A stretch of 64,000 nucleotides of DNA from Paracidovorax wautersii (GCF_031453675.1 NZ_JAVIZX010000001.1:3494001-3558000); one strand, 5' to 3'. Numbered from the stretch's first letter, positions 28,628-37,689 are shown. Notes: generated by a model from the letters alone, not told the origin. Numbers and translations are program-made.

Positions 28628-29419
28628 ATGACCACTTCCACGCAATCGGAAACCGCCGCCAAAAAAGACGTGACCAAGCTCCAGCGCGCCATCGTCGATG
28701 GCCTGGAGGACGTCAAGGCGCAAGACATCCAGGTCTTCAACACCGAGCACCTCTCGCCCCTGTTCGAGCGCGTGATCGTGGCATCGGGCACCTCCAACCG
28801 CCAGACCAAGGCGCTCGCCTCCAGCGTGCGCGATGCCGTGCGCGAAGCCGGGTTTTCCAAGCCCCGCACCGAGGGCGAGGACAACGGCGAGTGGATCATC
28901 GTGGACTGCGGCGCGGCCGTGGTGCACGTCATGCAGCCGGCCATCCGCCAGTACTACCGCCTCGAAGAGATCTGGGGCGACAAGCCCGTGCGCCTGAAGA
29001 TCGGTGCGCCCAAGCCGGCGGCTGCGGCCGGCACGGCATCCTCCGGCGCCAAGAAGAAGACGACGGCGGCCGCCAAGAAGGGTGCCCAGGCCGAACCGGC
29101 GGCCGTGCCTGCCAAGCGGGTGATCGCCAAGGCCACGGCCAAGACGTCGGCGGCTGGCGCTGCCGCCAAGAAGGCCGCTGCCAAGACGCCCGCACCCGCC
29201 AAGAAAGCGGCGGTGAAGACGGCGGCCAAGGCGGCACCGAAGGCCGCCGCGAAGACCTCCGCCAAGGCGCCGGCCAAGAAGGCGCCGGTGAAAACCGTGG
29301 TGGTGAAGCCGGCCGCCAAGAAGGCGTCCGGCAAAGCCACGGCGCCGCGAGCCGCCGCGAAGAAGGCCGCTACCGCGCGCAAGCCTGCGGCCAAGAAGGC
29401 CCCGGCACGCAAGGCCTGA
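28628..29419 (+). CDS. rsfS: Ribosome silencing factor RsfS with a long histone H1-like tail
   Basis: 263 residues. Residues about 15-125 are a normal RsfS/YbeB domain (TKLQRAIVDGLEDVKAQDI, FERVIVASGTSNRQTKALA, EWIIVDCGAAVVHVMQP, YYRLEEIWG), which binds ribosomal protein L14 and blocks subunit joining in starvation. The final ~130 residues are lysine/alanine/proline repeats (AAKKAAAKT, PAKKAPVKT, ending APARKA) like histone H1. RsfS proteins are usually about 105-130 residues, so the tail doubles the size. Start at MTTSTQ; no strong ribosome site is visible. Confidence 0.92.
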   Translation: MTTSTQSETAAKKDVTKLQRAIVDGLEDVKAQDIQVFNTEHLSPLFERVIVASGTSNRQTKALASSVRDAVREAGFSKPRTEGEDNGEWIIVDCGAAVVHVMQPAIRQYYRLEEIWGDKPVRLKIGAPKPAAAAGTASSGAKKKTTAAAKKGAQAEPAAVPAKRVIAKATAKTSAAGAAAKKAAAKTPAPAKKAAVKTAAKAAPKAAAKTSAKAPAKKAPVKTVVVKPAAKKASGKATAPRAAAKKAATARKPAAKKAPARKA

Positions 29420-29468
29420 GGCAGCGTCCGCCCGTCCGTTTCAGTCCGTTCTGTTGCACGCCTGACCG

Positions 29469-29936
29469 ATGAAGCTGCTCATCGTGGCCGTGGGCCAGCG
29501 CGTGCCCGACTGGGCGCAGACGGCCTATGACGACTACGCCAAGCGCTTTCCGCCCGAGCTGAAGGTCGAACTCAAGGCCGTCAAGACCGAGCCGCGCGGC
29601 TCCAAGACGCTCGAGACGCTCTACGCCGCCGAGCGCGAGCGCATCGAAGCCGCCATTCCGCGCGGCACGCGCGTGGTGGTGCTGGACGAGCGCGGCACCA
29701 ACCTCACCACCAAGGCCTTGGCACAGCGCCTGAAGGATTGGCAGATGGGCGGGGACGACGTGGCGCTGGTGATCGGCGGTCCCGATGGACTGGAGCCGGC
29801 CTTCCGCCAGGCGGCGCACGAGCGCATCCGCCTCTCCGACCTGACCTTGCCGCACGCCATGGTGCGCGTGCTGCTCATCGAACAGCTCTACCGCGCCTGG
29901 TCGGTGAACGCGGGGCACCCCTACCACCGCGAGTGA
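29469..29936 (+). CDS. rlmH: 23S rRNA pseudouridine-1915 N3-methyltransferase
   Basis: 155 residues, the usual length of this small SPOUT methyltransferase. The knotted SAM site is visible as VIGGPDGLE and the C-terminal [16 protein letters not shown]. It methylates the pseudouridine at position 1915 in helix 69 of 23S rRNA. It lies 49 bases after rsfS in the same direction, the usual order in Burkholderiales. Confidence 0.96.
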   Translation: MKLLIVAVGQRVPDWAQTAYDDYAKRFPPELKVELKAVKTEPRGSKTLETLYAAERERIEAAIPRGTRVVVLDERGTNLTTKALAQRLKDWQMGGDDVALVIGGPDGLEPAFRQAAHERIRLSDLTLPHAMVRVLLIEQLYRAWSVNAGHPYHRE

Positions 29937-30028
29937 GGCGGGGCCGGCGACGGGCCGGGCACTCCGACGGGCCGGTCGGGCGGGATGCGCGAACGCTGCG
30001 GGGCAGGCACTGCCGCGGCGTTTCAGGT

Positions 30029-30080
30029 ACTATGGTTTTCATAGCTGCATGCGCAGGTGTTTGCTGCGCTGACGGCACTT
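30029..30080 (-). repeat. Dispersed repeat family 1 copy (rlmH-maf gap)
   Basis: CTATGGTTTTCATAGCTGCA, then TGCGCAGGTGTTTGCTGCGC. Hairpin CTATG...CATAG is intact; the GC-rich half keeps TGCGCAG...CTGCGC complementarity. It ends 14 bases before the maf start and would be in its leader. Confidence 0.7.
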
Positions 30081-30093
30081 TTCACTCCAAGCC

Positions 30094-30708
30094 ATGCCCG
30101 ACTTCATCTACCTCGCTTCCCAGAGCCCGCGCCGCCGTCAACTGCTGGAACAGCTCGGCATCCGCCACGAACTGCTGCTGCCCAATGCGGAGGGTGACGA
30201 GCCCGAGGATGCCGAGGCCATCGAAGTGGTGCTGCCCGCCGAGGCGCCCACCGCCTACGTGGAGCGCGTCACCGGCCTCAAGCTCGATGCCGCCGTGGCC
30301 CGCCGGGCGCGGCGCGGCCTGCCGGAGGCGCCCATCCTGTGTTCCGACACCACGGTTGCCCTGGGCCGCACGATCTACGGCAAGCCCGAAGACGCCCGCG
30401 ACGCCGCGCGCATGCTGGCCGAACTGTCCGGGCAGGAACACCGCGTGCTGACCGCCGTGGCCCTGCAGGTGGGCGCCCAACGGCTGGCGGCGCTGTCGGT
30501 GTCACGCGTGCGTTTCGCGCCCATGACGGCCTCGCAGATCGACGCCTACGTGGCCACCGGCGAGCCGCTGGGCAAGGCCGGCGCCTATGGCATCCAGGGC
30601 CGCGCGGCGGCCTACGTGGAGCAACTCGCGGGCAGCTATTCAGGCATCATGGGCCTTCCGATGTACGAGACGGCGCAACTGCTGCGGGCAGCGGGGTTCG
30701 CGGTGTGA
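30094..30708 (+). CDS. maf: Maf-family nucleoside triphosphate pyrophosphatase
   Basis: 204 residues with the Maf signature SQSPRRRQLLEQLGI at the N-terminus, CSDTTVALG and the GEPLGKAGAYGIQG loop. Maf proteins hydrolyse non-canonical or specific pyrimidine nucleotides (dTTP/UTP type) and were first noted as septum inhibitors. The loop after SQSPRR resembles the dTTP/UTP pyrophosphatase (YhdE) branch, but subfamily assignment is tentative. It lies between rlmH and rng as in related genomes. Confidence 0.93.
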   Translation: MPDFIYLASQSPRRRQLLEQLGIRHELLLPNAEGDEPEDAEAIEVVLPAEAPTAYVERVTGLKLDAAVARRARRGLPEAPILCSDTTVALGRTIYGKPEDARDAARMLAELSGQEHRVLTAVALQVGAQRLAALSVSRVRFAPMTASQIDAYVATGEPLGKAGAYGIQGRAAAYVEQLAGSYSGIMGLPMYETAQLLRAAGFAV

Positions 30709-30715
30709 CCTTCTC

Positions 30716-30802
30716 CTGAGTCGCCTGCGGCGCCTTGCCCCAGGGGGGACCCCGCCAGGGGCCTGGCAAAGCCGGTTCCCCGGCGGCCCGGGTCTGGCGC
30801 CT
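30716..30802 (+). repeat. Dispersed repeat family 2 copy (maf-rng gap)
   Basis: GGGGGGACCCCGCCAGGGGC followed by CTGGCAAAGCCGGTTCCCCG. It folds as CCGCC-AGGGG-CCTGGC-AAA-GCCGG-TT-CCCC-GGCGG. Compared with 27352, a T:A pair has become G:C and another pair a G:T wobble, so pairing is kept. Confidence 0.75.
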
Positions 30803-30861
30803 CGGTGATTCCAAAGTCCAAAGGCGGAACAAGCGCGACCGATTCCAGAAAAGAAGAAGCC

Positions 30862-32349
30862 ATGCAACAAGACATCCTCATCAACTGGTCCCCCCAGGAA
30901 ACCCGCGTGGCCGTGGTCGAGCATGGCGCCGTGCAGGAGCTGCACGTGGAACGCACGCTGGAGCGCGGCCTGGTGGGCAACGTCTATCTGGGCAAGGTCT
31001 CGCGCGTGCTCCCGGGCATGCAGTCGGCCTTCATCGACATCGGCCTGGAGCGCGCGGCCTTTCTGCACGTGGCGGACGTGTGGCAGCGCCAGGAGGGCGG
31101 CGAGGCCCCCATGTTCAGCCGCAAGGGCGAGCCGCCCGTGCCCATCGAGAAGCAGGTGTTCGAAGGCCAGTCGCTGATGGTGCAGGTCATCAAGGACCCC
31201 ATCGGCACCAAGGGCGCGCGGCTGTCCACGCAGATCAGCATCGCCGGGCGGCTGCTGGTCTTTCTGCCGCAGGACGACCATGTGGGCGTGTCGCAGAAGA
31301 TTCCGGCCAACGATCGCGACGCCCTGCGCGCGCGGCTGCAGGCGCTGGTGGGCGACAAGTCCACGGGTGGTGGCGGCGGCTTCATCCTGCGCACGAACGG
31401 CGAAGACTCGACCGATGCCGAGCTGACCGAAGACATCGCCTACCTGCGCAAGACCTGGGCGCGCATCAAGGAAGCCGCGCTGCGCCAGCCGCCGGCTTCG
31501 CTGCTGCACCAGGACCTGAGCCTGCTGCAGCGCGTGCTGCGCGATCTGGTGGGCGAGGAGACCACCAGCATCCGCTTGGATTCGCGCGAGCAGTTCGCCA
31601 CGCTGCAGGCCTTCGGCCGCGAGTTCATGCCGGCGGCGGTCCCCAAGCTGCAGCTGTACAAGGGCGAGCGGCCCATCTTCGACCTGTATTCCATCGACGA
31701 GGACGTGGCGCGTGCGCTGGGCCGGCGCGTGGATCTGAAGTCCGGCGGCTACCTCATCGTGGACCAGACCGAGGCGCTGACCACCATCGACGTGAACACC
31801 GGCGGCTACGTCGGCGCGCGCAATTTCGACGACACCATCTTCAAGACCAACCTGGAGGCGGCCGGCGCCATCGCCCGGCAACTGCGGCTGCGCAACCTGG
31901 GCGGCATCATCATCGCGGACTTCATCGACATGGCGCGCGAAGACCACCAGCAGGCCGTGCTGGCCGAGTTCCGCAAGCAGTTGGCGCGCGACCGCGTGAA
32001 GACCATGGCGGGCGGCTTCTCGCAGCTGGGCCTGGTGGAGATGACGCGCAAGCGCACGCGCGAATCACTGGCCCACATGCTGTGCGAGCCCTGCGCCGTC
32101 TGCCAGGGCAAGGGCAGCGTGAAGACCGCGCGCAGCGTGTGCTACGACATCCTGCGCGAGATCCTGCGCGAGGCGCGGCAGTTCAATCCGCGCGAGTTCC
32201 GCGTGGTGGCCTCGCCCAAGGTGGTGGAGCTGTTTCTGGACGAGGAAAGCCAGCACCTGGCCGGGCTGTCCGACTTCATCGGCAAGCCCATCTCGCTGCA
32301 GGCCGAAAGCGCCATGGGGCAGGAGCAGTACGACATCGTGCTGCTCTGA
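30862..32349 (+). CDS. rng: Ribonuclease G
   Basis: 495 residues, typical of RNase G, the endonuclease that matures the 5' end of 16S rRNA and degrades some mRNAs. The S1 RNA-binding segment is VYLGKVSRVLPGMQSAFIDI, the catalytic aspartates are in TTIDVNTGGYVG and IADFIDM, and the zinc-link cysteines are in CEPCAVCQGKG. The frame opens at 30805 (TTG/ATT region), but the ATG at 30862 (MQQDILINW) matches family N-termini. It follows the family 2 repeat. Confidence 0.96.
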   Translation: MQQDILINWSPQETRVAVVEHGAVQELHVERTLERGLVGNVYLGKVSRVLPGMQSAFIDIGLERAAFLHVADVWQRQEGGEAPMFSRKGEPPVPIEKQVFEGQSLMVQVIKDPIGTKGARLSTQISIAGRLLVFLPQDDHVGVSQKIPANDRDALRARLQALVGDKSTGGGGGFILRTNGEDSTDAELTEDIAYLRKTWARIKEAALRQPPASLLHQDLSLLQRVLRDLVGEETTSIRLDSREQFATLQAFGREFMPAAVPKLQLYKGERPIFDLYSIDEDVARALGRRVDLKSGGYLIVDQTEALTTIDVNTGGYVGARNFDDTIFKTNLEAAGAIARQLRLRNLGGIIIADFIDMAREDHQQAVLAEFRKQLARDRVKTMAGGFSQLGLVEMTRKRTRESLAHMLCEPCAVCQGKGSVKTARSVCYDILREILREARQFNPREFRVVASPKVVELFLDEESQHLAGLSDFIGKPISLQAESAMGQEQYDIVLL

Positions 32350-32371
32350 CCGGACACGCCAATTGATAACT

Positions 32372-32995
32372 ATGCAAGCCGATCCTTCCACTTCTTCTAC
32401 TTCTTCCAACGACGAGCACCACCTGGTCGAGCACCTGGTACGCAGCGACCGGGTGCTGGATGGCAGCTTTCTGCAGGTGCGGCGCGACACCGTGCGCCTG
32501 CCGCATGGCGGCGAGGCCACGCGGGAATACGTCGTGCACCCCGGCGCCGTGGTCGTCGTGCCCCTGCTGGACGATGGCCGCGTGCTGATGGAACGGCAGT
32601 ACCGCTACCCGGTGGGCCGGGTGATGACGGAGTTTCCCGCCGGCAAGCTCGACGCGGGCGAGGCGCCGCTGCGCTGCGGCCAGCGCGAGCTGCTGGAAGA
32701 GACCGGCTACACCGCCCGCGAATGGGCGTACGCCGGCGCCATGCACCTGGCGATCGCCTATTCCACCGAGGTCATCCACGTGTACTTCGCGCGCGGTCTG
32801 CAGGCAGGGGCGCAGCAGCTGGATGTGGACGAGTTCCTGGATGTCTGTGCGCTGGCCCCGGCGGACCTGCTGGAGGGCTGCTGCAGCGGCGCCGTGACCG
32901 ATGCCAAGACGCTGACCTGCTGCCTGTGGCTGCAGAACGTGCTGAGCGGCGCGTGGACGCTGGACTGGAAGCCTGCCGCGGACTCCGCCGACTGA
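32372..32995 (+). CDS. Nudix hydrolase, ADP-ribose pyrophosphatase type
   Basis: 207 residues. The full Nudix box GX5EX7REUXEEXGU reads GKLDAGEAPLRCGQRELLEE followed by TGY. N-terminal GGEATREYVVHPGAVVVVPL and FPAGKLD match the ADP-ribose diphosphatase group (NudF/YqiE). It likely cleaves ADP-ribose or a related nucleotide sugar to AMP. The ATG at 32372 is chosen over a TTG at 32363. It lies 22 bases after rng and may share its transcript. Confidence 0.9.
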   Translation: MQADPSTSSTSSNDEHHLVEHLVRSDRVLDGSFLQVRRDTVRLPHGGEATREYVVHPGAVVVVPLLDDGRVLMERQYRYPVGRVMTEFPAGKLDAGEAPLRCGQRELLEETGYTAREWAYAGAMHLAIAYSTEVIHVYFARGLQAGAQQLDVDEFLDVCALAPADLLEGCCSGAVTDAKTLTCCLWLQNVLSGAWTLDWKPAADSAD

Positions 32996-33036
32996 GCCTG
33001 GACGTGCCGCACGGGCCGTCACAGGGATTGGGGTCC

Positions 33037-33090
33037 AATCGGCTTCCAGCGCTTTACCTATAAGCGCATTCAGCTATTGAAAATATAGCG
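33037..33090 (+). repeat. Dispersed repeat family 1, full copy (Nudix-rlmB gap)
   Basis: AATCGGCTTCCAGCGCTTTA, CCTATAAGCGCATTCAGCTA, TTGAAAATATAGC. GCGCTTTA...TAAGCGC and GCTAT...ATAGC are both intact hairpins. It ends about 60 bases before rlmB. Confidence 0.85.
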
Positions 33091-33148
33091 GTACCGGAGT
33101 TTGCGCAATCCGCGTTGGCGCGCCTGCGCCGGCGCGGATAATCCTGGC

Positions 33149-33898
33149 ATGTCCAGCCCCAAAGTCCTCTTCGGCTTCCACGCCGTCGGCGTGCGCCTGA
33201 AGACCGCGCCCCAGTCCATCATCGAGATCTACTACGAGGCCACGCGCCGCGATGCGCGCATGCGCCAGTTCCTGGACCGTGCCCGCGAAGCCGGTGCCCG
33301 GCTCATCGAGGCCGACAGCGAGCGCATCGCCAAGCTGGCCGGCAGCCACGGCCACCAGGGCGTGGCGGCGCGGGTGGAGGCGCTCAAGCAGGTCACCTCG
33401 CTCGACGAACTGCTGGAAGACCTGGAGGCCGCTGGCATCGAGCAGCCCCTGCTGCTGGTGCTGGATGGGGTGACCGATCCGCACAACCTGGGCGCCTGCC
33501 TGCGCGTGGCCGACGGCGCCGGCGCCCATGCCGTCATCGCCCCCAAGGACCATGCCGTGGGGCTGAACGCCACCGTGGCCAAGGTGGCCAGCGGCGCCGC
33601 CGACACGGTGCCGTACTTCATGGTGACGAACCTGGCGCGCACGCTGGGCGAGCTCAAGGAACGCAACATCTGGTGCATCGGCACCAGCGGCGATGCCGAC
33701 AAGAGCATCTACCAGGTGGACCTGAAAGGCCCCGTGGCGCTGGTGCTGGGCGCCGAGGGCGACGGCATGCGCCAGCTCACGCGCAAGACCTGCGACGAAC
33801 TGGTCTCCATCCCCATGAAGGGCGGGGTGGAAAGCCTGAACGTGTCGGTGGCCAGCGGCGTGTGCCTGTACGAGGCGCTGCGCCAGCGCGGCGGCTGA
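33149..33898 (+). CDS. rlmB: 23S rRNA 2'-O-ribose methyltransferase (G2251)
   Basis: 249 residues. An N-terminal substrate-binding domain ([12 protein letters not shown]) is joined to a SPOUT/TrmH catalytic domain with the three signature motifs: [28 protein letters not shown] and [17 protein letters not shown]. It methylates the ribose of G2251 in the peptidyl-transferase loop. The ATG at 33149 is chosen by family N-terminus; the frame extends to 33101. Confidence 0.95.
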   Translation: MSSPKVLFGFHAVGVRLKTAPQSIIEIYYEATRRDARMRQFLDRAREAGARLIEADSERIAKLAGSHGHQGVAARVEALKQVTSLDELLEDLEAAGIEQPLLLVLDGVTDPHNLGACLRVADGAGAHAVIAPKDHAVGLNATVAKVASGAADTVPYFMVTNLARTLGELKERNIWCIGTSGDADKSIYQVDLKGPVALVLGAEGDGMRQLTRKTCDELVSIPMKGGVESLNVSVASGVCLYEALRQRGG

Positions 33899-33910
33899 GG
33901 CGGCCGGCCG

Positions 33911-34657
33911 ATGGCGACCGTGCCCGGCTGCTCCATGGACGATGTGGCCGGCTGGGTCGCGCAGGCCGACCGCATCGCGGTGCTGACCGGCGCCGGCGTC
34001 AGCGCCGAATCGGGCGTGCCGACCTTCCGCGATGCCCAGACCGGCTACTGGGCGGAGTTCCGCCCCGAGGACATGGCCAGCGAGGCGGGCTTTCGCGCCC
34101 ATCCGCAGCGCGTGTGGGACTGGTACCAGCACCGCCGCGACGGGTTGCGTGCCGTCGATCCGAATGCCGGGCACCGGGCGCTGGCGGACTTCGGCCGCCG
34201 CCATCCCGGGCGGCTCACGCTGATCACCCAGAACGTGGACGGCCTGCACCAGCGCGCCGGGAGTGAAGAGGTGCTGTGCCTGCACGGCGACCTGTTCGCC
34301 GACCGCTGGCTGGAGCCGCCCCGCGAATGCTGCCGCCGGGATACGCCGGAGCCCGGCCGGCCGCCACGCTGTTGCCAGTGCGGCAATCTGGTGCGCCCTG
34401 GCGTGGTGTGGTTCGGCGAGGCCCTGCCGACGGACGTGTGGGCTGCGGCCCAGGCCGCTGCGCAGCACTGTGCGCTGATGCTGGTGGTGGGCACGGCAGG
34501 CGCCGTCTACCCGGCAGCGGGCCTGGCGCATGCAGCCCGCGACGCGGGCGCCCACGTGGTGGTGCTCAACCCGGCCGAGAGTGCGCTGGATGCCGGCGCC
34601 CACGCCGTGCTGCGCGGCACGGCTGCGCAGGCGCTGCCGCGCATTCTCGCGGCCTGA
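33911..34657 (+). CDS. Sirtuin-family NAD-dependent protein deacylase
   Basis: 248 residues. NAD-binding GAGVSAESGVPTFRD and TQNVDGLHQ, catalytic His in CLHGDLF, zinc ligands within RECCRRDT and RCCQCGN, and the late GTAGAVYPAAGLA motif are present. The segment WYQHRR resembles the Tyr-x-x-Arg pair of class III sirtuins (SIRT5, CobB), which prefer succinyl and malonyl lysine; that preference is inference. Neighbours in the cysteine clusters (CC and CCQC) are unusual. It starts 13 bases after rlmB and is probably co-transcribed. Confidence 0.9.
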   Translation: MATVPGCSMDDVAGWVAQADRIAVLTGAGVSAESGVPTFRDAQTGYWAEFRPEDMASEAGFRAHPQRVWDWYQHRRDGLRAVDPNAGHRALADFGRRHPGRLTLITQNVDGLHQRAGSEEVLCLHGDLFADRWLEPPRECCRRDTPEPGRPPRCCQCGNLVRPGVVWFGEALPTDVWAAAQAAAQHCALMLVVGTAGAVYPAAGLAHAARDAGAHVVVLNPAESALDAGAHAVLRGTAAQALPRILAA

Positions 34658-34743
34658 ATTCCGCGACGGCGCCTGGCGCGCGGGTGACAGCGGCGCCGGT
34701 CCCGGACGAAACAAGGTTTTAGTACGGGCCGATAATCGGCGGG

Positions 34744-34930
34744 TCTTCAGGGCGGGGTGAAACTCCCCACCGGCGGTAGGCGGCACGCCTGGGTTTCCAG
34801 GCAGGCCGCGAGCCCGCGAGCGCCCTGGCGGGGTTTTCCGATCCTGCCAGGGGTCAGCAGATCCAGTGCGATGCGGCGCCAGCCGCGTCCAGTCTGGAGC
34901 CGACGGTCACAGTCCGGATGAAAGAAGATG
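34744..34930 (+). promoter_or_regulatory. FMN riboswitch (RFN element) controlling ribB
   Basis: The conserved RFN blocks occur in order: AGGGCGGGGTGAAACTCCCC, ACCGGCGGTA, GAGCGCC, GGTCAGCAGATCCAGTG, GAGCCGACGGTCACAGTCC and GGATGAAAGAAG. FMN binding would lower ribB expression. A GATAAT -10 box at 34731-34736 places the transcript start at the 5' edge of the element. Translation of ribB starts about 150 bases downstream. Confidence 0.96.
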
Positions 34931-34934
34931 TGCG

Positions 34935-34967
34935 GTGCAAGGCCGGCCAGCAAGGCAGGCTTTGCAC
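34935..34967 (+). promoter_or_regulatory. Hairpin directly after the FMN aptamer (expression platform candidate)
   Basis: GTGCAAGGCC (34935-34944) pairs with GGCTTTGCAC (34958-34967), ten pairs with one G:T, around a partly paired loop. It begins immediately after the aptamer's closing stem. A U-run (TTTTTT near 35060) is too far away for a simple terminator, so anti-terminator or RNA-stability roles are open. Confidence 0.5.
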
Positions 34968-35078
34968 AGCCGTGTGTCCGTGCGCGTCCGCTGGCGTCTG
35001 CCAGCAGGGTTGCGCGTGGATGCTTCTTGCATGCACAGCCTTGGGGCGTTTCTTTCAATCTTTTTTGAGGAGCGTTCT

Positions 35079-35774
35079 ATGCCTTCCCCCGTGTCTTTTC
35101 CTTCCGCGCTGGCTTGCGACGCCGGCGTGCCGCTGGCGCCTCTGCCGGAGGTGATCGCGGCCATCGCCGCGGGCCAGCCGGTGCTGGTGCTCGACGATGC
35201 CGACCGCGAGAACGAGGCCGACCTGGTCTGCGCCGCCGCGAACATGAGCGAGGCCACCATGGCGCTCATGATCCGCGAGGGCAGCGGGATCGTCTGCCTG
35301 TGCCTGCGGCCCGACCATGCGCGGGCCCTGGGCCTGAGGCCCATGGTCGAGGTCAACCGTTCCGCCTTTTCCACGGCGTTCACCCAGTCCATCGAGGCGG
35401 CGCACGGCGTGTCCACCGGCGTATCGGCGGCCGACCGGCTGCAGACGGTGCGCTGCGCGCTGCGCATTCCCGCGCCGGGCCAGGCGCCCGAGGTGGTGAG
35501 CCCGGGCCACATGTTTCCGCTGGTGGCCCGCGCTGGCGGCGTGCTGGAGCGCCAGGGCCATACCGAATCGGCGGTGGATCTGGCCGTGCTGGCCGGGCTG
35601 CCGCCCGCCGGTGTGCTGTGCGAGCTGATGAACCCCGACGGCAGCATGGCCCGCGGCGCGCAGGTGGCGGAGTTCGCCGCGCGCCACGGCCTGCTGTGCA
35701 CGACGGTGCAGGCGCTGGTGGCTTATCGCCAAGCGCTGGCGCAGGACGCTGCGGCCGCGCTGGAACCGGCCTGA
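35079..35774 (+). CDS. ribB: 3,4-dihydroxy-2-butanone 4-phosphate synthase
   Basis: 231 residues containing only the DHBP synthase domain; there is no GTP cyclohydrolase II half. It makes the four-carbon precursor of riboflavin from ribulose 5-phosphate. Motifs are [29 protein letters not shown] and [17 protein letters not shown] precedes the ATG at 35079. Expression is set by the FMN riboswitch upstream. A GC-rich hairpin at 35781-35798 with three Ts follows the stop and may act as a weak terminator shared with the convergent reductase. Confidence 0.96.
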   Translation: MPSPVSFPSALACDAGVPLAPLPEVIAAIAAGQPVLVLDDADRENEADLVCAAANMSEATMALMIREGSGIVCLCLRPDHARALGLRPMVEVNRSAFSTAFTQSIEAAHGVSTGVSAADRLQTVRCALRIPAPGQAPEVVSPGHMFPLVARAGGVLERQGHTESAVDLAVLAGLPPAGVLCELMNPDGSMARGAQVAEFAARHGLLCTTVQALVAYRQALAQDAAAALEPA

Positions 35775-35787
35775 GGCAGCCCGCCGC

Positions 35788-36759
35788 TCAGGCGGCGGTT
35801 TCCGCGCTGGCCTGGCTCAGCGACTCCAGCGCATCCGCGTCCAGTTGCAGTTGGGCGGCCTTCACCAGGCCCTCCAGCTGCTCCAGCGAGGTGGCGCTGG
35901 CGATCGGCGCCGTGATGCCGGGCTGCACTAGCTGCCAGGCGATGGCCACCTGGGCGGGCGTGGCCTCGTAGCGCTCGGCCACCTCGTCCAGCTCGGCCAG
36001 GATGCGCAGGCCGCGCTCGTTGAGGTACAGGCCCACGGTCTTGGGGCCGCGGGCGCTCTTGCCGACGTCCGCCTCGGTGCGGTACTTGCCGGTGAGAAAA
36101 CCGGCCGCCAGCGCATAGAAGTTGATGACGCCGACGCCGTGCTCCAGGCACAGCGGACGCAGCGCGTCCTCGAACACGGCGCGGTCGTACAGGTTGTACA
36201 GCGGCTGCAGGCTCTCGTAGCGCGGCAGGCCGTGCCGGGCGCTCACCTGCAGTGCCTCGGCCAGGCGCGGCGCGGTGTAGTTGGAGGCGCCGATGGCGCG
36301 CACCTTGCCCGCCTGGATCAGGTCGGCATAGGCGCCCAGCGTGTCCTCCAGCGGCGTGCCGGTGTCGTCGTCGTGCGACTGGTACAGATCGATCACATCC
36401 GTCTGCAGGCGGCGCAGGGAGTCTTCCACCGCCTGGCGGATGTAGGCCGGCTTCAGGCCCACCTTGCCGTCGCCCATGTCCTTGCCCACCTTGGTGGCCA
36501 GCACCACGCGGTCCCGCTTGCCGCTGGCCTTGAGCCACTTGCCGATCACCGTCTCGGACTCGCCGCCGGCGTGTCCGGGCACCCAGCGGGAGTACACGTC
36601 GGCCGTGTCGATGAAGTTGAAGCCGGCGTCCACCCAGGCGTCCAGCAGCGAGAACGACGTGGCCTCGTCCACCGTCCAGCCGAACACATTGCCGCCGAAG
36701 CACAGCGGGGAAACCTGCAGGCCGGAACGGCCGAGCGCACGAAAAGCCGGAGTCGTCAT
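35788..36759 (-). CDS. Aldo/keto reductase
   Basis: 323 residues forming a TIM-barrel aldo/keto reductase that reduces carbonyls with NADPH. The catalytic tetrad is visible as Asp and Tyr in DTADVYSRWVPG, Lys in ATKVGKD and His in LYQSHDDD. It resembles the YajO/Tas-like bacterial group. The ATG at 36759 has AGAGGA eight bases upstream; longer frames upstream are low-complexity. It converges with ribB. Substrate unknown. Confidence 0.92.
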   Translation of the reverse strand: MTTPAFRALGRSGLQVSPLCFGGNVFGWTVDEATSFSLLDAWVDAGFNFIDTADVYSRWVPGHAGGESETVIGKWLKASGKRDRVVLATKVGKDMGDGKVGLKPAYIRQAVEDSLRRLQTDVIDLYQSHDDDTGTPLEDTLGAYADLIQAGKVRAIGASNYTAPRLAEALQVSARHGLPRYESLQPLYNLYDRAVFEDALRPLCLEHGVGVINFYALAAGFLTGKYRTEADVGKSARGPKTVGLYLNERGLRILAELDEVAERYEATPAQVAIAWQLVQPGITAPIASATSLEQLEGLVKAAQLQLDADALESLSQASAETAA

Positions 36760-36925
36760 GGAATTCCTCTGGATGGGTGGCACAGGTAGGTGCCGGGCGC
36801 CGCGGCCGGGAGGTCCGGTACGGCAGATAGGTAGGTACCAACGCATTCTTGCGCCGGTGCGATGGCCCCGTGGCGGGGTGCGGCATTGCGGCCGGTGGGG
36901 GCCGGGCGGGCAGGGCACAGAGGGC

Positions 36926-37528
36926 TCAGACCCAGCCCAGTGCGCCCAGCAACGCTCCTGCGCCCAGCAGCCACAGCAGGTGGATGCGCGTGCGCCAGAC
37001 CAGCACGGTGGCGACGGCGGTCACCGTCCACAGCGGCCAGTCGGTGAGCGGGTTGCCATGGGCGCTGCCCAGCACCCAGGCCGTGGCCAGCAGCAGCCCG
37101 ATGACCAGCGGCGCCATGCCCTGCTTGAAGGCGCGCACCGAACGGCGGTCGCGGTTGCGGTGCGCCCAGCGTGTGGCGAACCAGGTGAGCAGGCTGCTGG
37201 GCAGCATCACGCCCACCATGCACAGCGCCACCCCGAGGGCGCCCAGCGCCCAGCCTGCGGGCCCGTGGCCGCCGGCATTGAGCCCGACGTTCCAGCCCAG
37301 CAGGGCAATGAACAGCACGTTGGGCCCGGGCGCCGACTGGGCGATGGCGACGGAGGCGCTGAACTGGGCGTCGGTGAGCCAGCCCTGGCGGTCCACCAGA
37401 AAACGGTGCATGTCGGGCGCCGTGGCGATGGCGCCGCCCACCGCCAGCAGCGACAACGAGGCGTAGTACAGGAACAGGTGCAGCCAATCGAGCGGCTGCA
37501 GGCTCAGCACCAAAGGCATGGCCGGCAT
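36926..37528 (-). CDS. Chromate transporter, short subunit (CHR family)
   Basis: 200 residues with about six membrane helices. The CHR-domain motif IAQSAPGPNVLFIALLG and the FLVDRQGWLTDAQF segment are present. It is a half-size CHR protein and pairs with the neighbouring short CHR gene; such pairs work as one chromate or sulfate-like anion transporter. About 290 bases including a family 2 repeat separate the two. The start may be at 37528 or a few codons later. Confidence 0.85.
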   Translation of the reverse strand: MPAMPLVLSLQPLDWLHLFLYYASLSLLAVGGAIATAPDMHRFLVDRQGWLTDAQFSASVAIAQSAPGPNVLFIALLGWNVGLNAGGHGPAGWALGALGVALCMVGVMLPSSLLTWFATRWAHRNRDRRSVRAFKQGMAPLVIGLLLATAWVLGSAHGNPLTDWPLWTVTAVATVLVWRTRIHLLWLLGAGALLGALGWV

Positions 37529-37689
37529 GTCAGGACTCCCCAGGCGCTGCGCGCCCCTTGCGGGCCGCGCGATCGGCGCGATGCAGATCAGAGCCTCCGA
37601 ACGGCGGCCGGCGCGCAGCGCAGAGGAGTATCGACTCTAGCGCAGGGGTGACGTTCGGGCGGTCAAACATCGTATGAGGCCTTGGGAAG

